Positions 6,766 through 9,412 of a DNA stretch of 9,412 bases are shown piece by piece. The stretch's first letter is position 1; every line of letters begins with the position of its first letter. The DNA comes from Gammaproteobacteria bacterium (lineage in GTDB: Bacteria > Pseudomonadota > Gammaproteobacteria > Steroidobacterales > SZUA-146): the NCBI GenBank assembly GCA_013002925.1, contig JABDLQ010000350.1:1-9412 (forward strand), written 5' to 3'. The translations under genes and the position numbers were made by a program. Below the pieces are notes generated by a model. It was not told where the DNA came from. It did no database searches and saw only the letters and a program-made list of their open reading frames with translations.

Positions 6766-7206
6766 TTAGTCGAGCGGTTTGTGCATGAATTCCGCGTCAT
6801 TGGGACACAGCCTGGCAAACTGTTGCGTAGAGCGAATCGCGGTGGGTGCATTTGCGCGTGCCACAGCGCGGTAGCCGGCTTTGCTGAAATACCCCCGGGC
6901 ATCGGTTGTCAGTAAATATAATGCAGTGATGCCGGAGTTTCGCGCATGCCTTTCCATGGCCTGCAACAGGCGCGATCCGTGTTGGTGCTGGCGTAAAGAT
7001 TCGGCGACCACCAAAGAACGTAATAAACCGCTGTCACCAAAGTGTTCAAGTCCCACCGCACCCACCAGGTCTGCACCCTCCCATAGCCCCAGAAAAGACG
7101 CTTTTCCCAGGCTTTCAAGATCATCGAACGGCAGACCAGCCGACTGCAGTAAGGCGGTCAGTGCTGCACGTGGCGGATTTGGCCGGATGGCAAGTGAGGT
7201 GGACAT
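6766..7206 (-). CDS. GNAT acetyltransferase, ArsN2-like
   Basis: A 146-residue GNAT-fold protein. The family signature resembles arsenic-resistance N-acetyltransferase ArsN2: IRPNPPRAALTALLQSAGLP near the start, LVGAVGLEHFGDSGLLRSLVV (47-67), ALYLLTTDARGYFSKAGYR (95-113), then APTAIRSTQQFARLCPNDAEFMHK (120-143). The closing segment, with I..T.QF..LCP..A..M.K, is what I recall as characteristic of ArsN2 rather than general GNATs. ArsN-type enzymes acetylate the amino group of organoarsenical or phosphinothricin-like compounds, but the substrate here is unproven. The acetyl-CoA pyrophosphate loop, normally R-x-x-G-x-G, reads R72-QHQH-G77, losing the central glycine. No other ars genes are nearby. 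The ATG at 7206 has only a weak AGG upstream. TACAAT (7212-7217, minus strand) lies so close to it that a leaderless transcript is conceivable. The gene is divergent from the PQQ dehydrogenase. Confidence 0.8.
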   Translation of the reverse strand: MSTSLAIRPNPPRAALTALLQSAGLPFDDLESLGKASFLGLWEGADLVGAVGLEHFGDSGLLRSLVVAESLRQHQHGSRLLQAMERHARNSGITALYLLTTDARGYFSKAGYRAVARANAPTAIRSTQQFARLCPNDAEFMHKPLD

Positions 7207-7258
7207 ACCGCATTGTACCTGTGTTCGGCGGATGCATACGAGACCACTCCAAACGCGA

Positions 7259-7264
7259 TATAAT
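7259..7264 (+). promoter_or_regulatory. -10 box of the PQQ dehydrogenase gene
   Basis: A perfect TATAAT lies 31 nt before the ATG at 7296, so RNA would start near 7271 with a leader of about 25 nt. The -35 region at 16-18 bp spacing is poor, which could mean an activator is needed. Confidence 0.42.
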
Positions 7265-7284
7265 GTAAAGATAATTCACTGTTC

Positions 7285-7290
7285 AGAGAG
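7285..7290 (+). promoter_or_regulatory. Ribosome-binding site of the PQQ dehydrogenase
   Basis: AGAGAG ends 5 nt before the ATG at 7296. It supports this start, which also places a signal sequence directly at the N-terminus. Confidence 0.5.
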
Positions 7291-7295
7291 TGCTT

Positions 7296-9412
7296 ATGTT
7301 TCCTGTCGAATCTGTTTGCTGGCGTATTGCCGTGGTTTGCAGTGCGTTATTTCTGTGGTCATGTGGCGGCCCTGAGCCTGATAACAACATTGTTGCACCA
7401 ACCGTCGATAAAAAAGCGACGACGCAGAAAATTGCGGCGGCGACAAAAATCGACGCGCAGGTCCTGAGTGCACCGGCTGCCGGGTCGTGGCCAACGCACG
7501 GTTTGAGCTACAAAGAACAACGTCACAGTCCGCTCGATAGCATCAACAGCGACAACGTTGCGCAACTGGGTCTTGCCTGGTATTACGATCTTGATACCAA
7601 CCGGGGAATCGAAGCGACGCCCCTGATTATCGACGGGGTCCTGTACACCACGGCCAGTTGGTCAAAAGTGTATGCCCTCGATGCCAGGAGCGGTGCGCTA
7701 CTGTGGTCCTATGACCCGCAAGTACCGAAAATAAAAGGTGCACATGCCTGTTGTGACGTCGTGAATCGTGGGGTCGCAGTGTGGGGTGACAGTGTCTTCG
7801 TAGGAACACTGGATGGACGATTGATTGCTCTCGATCGCAGCAACGGTCAGCCGCGCTGGAGCGTCGCCACGTTTGATCCCGAGCTGACTTATACGATTAC
7901 CGGCGCCCCGCGGGTGGTCAAGGGCAACGTCATCATCGGTAACGGCGGGGCTGAATATGGCGTGCGCGGTTATGTGTCTGCCTATGATGCTGTAACCGGC
8001 GAATTGGCCTGGCGATTTTACACGGTGCCGGGCAATCCGGCTGAGGGCTTTGAAAGTGAAGCCATGCGCGCTGCAGCTGCGACCTGGACCGGCGAGTGGT
8101 GGCAGCTGGGCGGGGGAGGTACTGTCTGGGATTCGATGGCCTACGACCCGCAACTCGATCTTCTTTATATCGGGGTTGGCAATGGCTCACCGTGGAATCA
8201 CAAAATACGTTCGCCACAAGGCGGTGATAACCTGTACCTGTCATCGATTGTCGCGCTGAATCCTGATACCGGCGACTATGTCTGGCACTACCAGACGACT
8301 CCGGGTGATTCGTGGGACTACACGGCCACCCAGCACATGATCCTGGCTGATCTGGACATCAACGGTGAGTTGCGCCAGGTCATTATGCAGGCACCCAAAA
8401 ACGGGTTCTTCTATGTGCTCGATCGGGCCACCGGCGAATTCCTGTCGGCGCAAAACTATGTGCCCGTCAATTGGGCCGAAGGAATCGACCCGGAAACCGG
8501 GCGACCATTGGAAACTCCCGGTGCCCGTTTTGAAAAGATGCCCCATCAGCAGATGCCTGCCCCCTATGGTGGGCACAACTGGCATCCGATGGCGTTTAAC
8601 CCCGCCACAGGGCTTGTGTACATACCCGCGATGGATATTCCATTTGTCTATGCCAATGATCCGGATTTTCGCTATCGCAAGGGCACCTGGAACACCGGCA
8701 TTGATACAGTTATTGGTAGCTTGCCCGATGATCGCGCAATTCGTGAAGCCATCAAACCGCTGGCCAAAGGTGCACTGATTGCCTGGGACCCTGTGACGCA
8801 ACAAGAGGTGTGGCGATTTGATCATATCGGCGCCTGGAATGGCGGAGTGCTGAGCACTGCCGGCAACCTGGTGTTTCAGGGTAATGCCGCGGCGCAGTTT
8901 GCGGCCTACGATGCCCAAAGTGGTGCGCCGTTGTGGAGTGCTGATGCTCAAACCGGCATTGTCGCGGCACCTGTGACCTATGCGCTTGACGGTGAGCAAT
9001 ATGTTGCCGTGATGGCCGGGTGGGGCGGTTCGTTCGCGTTGGTCCACGGTCACTTCGTAAAACCCGAGACGACCGCCAATCATAACCGGGTGCTGGTGTA
9101 CAAGCTGGGCGGCACGGCTGAGCTTCCGGCAACACGCTGGCAGGCTAAAGTCATGCCGCAACCGCCGCCACTGAAGATAGCGACCGAGGAAATCCAGCAA
9201 GGTAAGAAGCTGTATCACAGCACCTGCCAGTTCTGTCACGGCGATGGGGCAGTTGCTGGGGGGTTGATTCCCGATCTGCGTTATTCACCGATGCTGGCGT
9301 CGGAAGTTGCGTGGCATTCTGTTGTATTTGATGGCAGTTTGGCGGCCCGGGGCATGAGCAGCTTCGCGCATCTGTTTGATGAAACGGAAATTGAATTGAT
9401 GCGGCGCTATGT
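7296..9412 (+). CDS. PQQ-dependent quinohemoprotein alcohol dehydrogenase, 3' end cut
   Basis: The frame is open to the window edge: 705 full codons. It encodes a pyrroloquinoline-quinone dehydrogenase fused to cytochrome c, which oxidises alcohols in the periplasm and passes electrons via heme to the respiratory chain. N-terminus: hydrophobic signal then LWSC with C23, a likely lipobox. The eight-bladed propeller shows repeated Trp-docking motifs, for example YALDARSGALLW, SAYDAVTGELAW, VALNPDTGDYVW and AAYDAQSGAPLW. PQQ-site residues, matched by order and spacing to type II quinohemoprotein ADH: vicinal Cys pair C152-C153, calcium ligands E220 and N296, catalytic base D341 in PGDSWDYTATQ, and K368 in APKNGFFYVLD. 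The heme domain has CQFCH (644-648) and a probable axial Met at M687 in ARGMSSF. The layout suggests quinohemoprotein ethanol-type dehydrogenase (about 690-740 residues), so only a short tail is missing. Substrate is uncertain. No pqq or partner cytochrome genes are in the window. A long antisense frame over this gene is a shadow. Confidence 0.94.
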   Translation, partial: MFPVESVCWRIAVVCSALFLWSCGGPEPDNNIVAPTVDKKATTQKIAAATKIDAQVLSAPAAGSWPTHGLSYKEQRHSPLDSINSDNVAQLGLAWYYDLDTNRGIEATPLIIDGVLYTTASWSKVYALDARSGALLWSYDPQVPKIKGAHACCDVVNRGVAVWGDSVFVGTLDGRLIALDRSNGQPRWSVATFDPELTYTITGAPRVVKGNVIIGNGGAEYGVRGYVSAYDAVTGELAWRFYTVPGNPAEGFESEAMRAAAATWTGEWWQLGGGGTVWDSMAYDPQLDLLYIGVGNGSPWNHKIRSPQGGDNLYLSSIVALNPDTGDYVWHYQTTPGDSWDYTATQHMILADLDINGELRQVIMQAPKNGFFYVLDRATGEFLSAQNYVPVNWAEGIDPETGRPLETPGARFEKMPHQQMPAPYGGHNWHPMAFNPATGLVYIPAMDIPFVYANDPDFRYRKGTWNTGIDTVIGSLPDDRAIREAIKPLAKGALIAWDPVTQQEVWRFDHIGAWNGGVLSTAGNLVFQGNAAAQFAAYDAQSGAPLWSADAQTGIVAAPVTYALDGEQYVAVMAGWGGSFALVHGHFVKPETTANHNRVLVYKLGGTAELPATRWQAKVMPQPPPLKIATEEIQQGKKLYHSTCQFCHGDGAVAGGLIPDLRYSPMLASEVAWHSVVFDGSLAARGMSSFAHLFDETEIELMRRY

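Noticed and set aside
8241..9239. A 332-codon open frame on the minus strand.
   Set aside because: It lies wholly antisense to the PQQ dehydrogenase, whose motifs run without break through this stretch. Its translation has no recognisable domain and is rich in His/Arg/Gly, as expected from the reverse of GC-rich codons.

Overview
The window looks like chromosomal core-plus-accessory sequence from an environmental, probably marine or soil, gammaproteobacterium. The reasons are a GlnRS (GlnS) and a GreB of proteobacterial type, a YidB/DUF937 protein, a PEP-CTERM (exosortase-sorted) surface protein and a PQQ-dependent quinohemoprotein dehydrogenase. The exact lineage cannot be read from the sequence. 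Coding density is high, gaps are short, and I saw no tRNA, rRNA, insertion sequence, CRISPR array or phage remnant.

Layout, left to right. (1) The 3' end of a YidB-family gene (1-372), closed by a strong intrinsic terminator (397-425). (2) A two-gene plus-strand unit: a membrane fatty-acid desaturase (502-1539) followed 18 nt later by a MATE-family efflux transporter with a GTG start (1558-2955). (3) A convergent minus-strand gene for a PEP-CTERM/VPxPA-type exported protein (3151-3831), with its own terminator (about 3074-3104). (4) A plus-strand run: a DUF1330 protein (4044-4448), greB (4456-4959) and glnS (5049-6758). The glnS start is preceded by a seven-codon open frame whose stop overlaps it. 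(5) A minus-strand GNAT acetyltransferase of the ArsN2 type (6766-7206), convergent with glnS across only 7 bp. (6) Divergent from it, a large plus-strand PQQ-dependent alcohol dehydrogenase with a C-terminal c-type heme domain and an N-terminal lipoprotein signal (7296 to past the window end). Its gene is missing only its last part.

No single pathway unites the window. greB and glnS are housekeeping genes of transcription and translation. The desaturase and the MATE pump probably act in the same membrane and may be co-transcribed. The PEP-CTERM protein and the quinohemoprotein work outside the cytoplasm and need partners (exosortase, PQQ synthesis, cytochrome c maturation) that are not in the window. 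I did not find a convincing undescribed multi-gene system. The points most worth a second look are the ArsN2-like enzyme with an altered acetyl-CoA loop and no ars genes beside it, the lipobox on the quinohemoprotein, and the overlapping mini-ORF before glnS.
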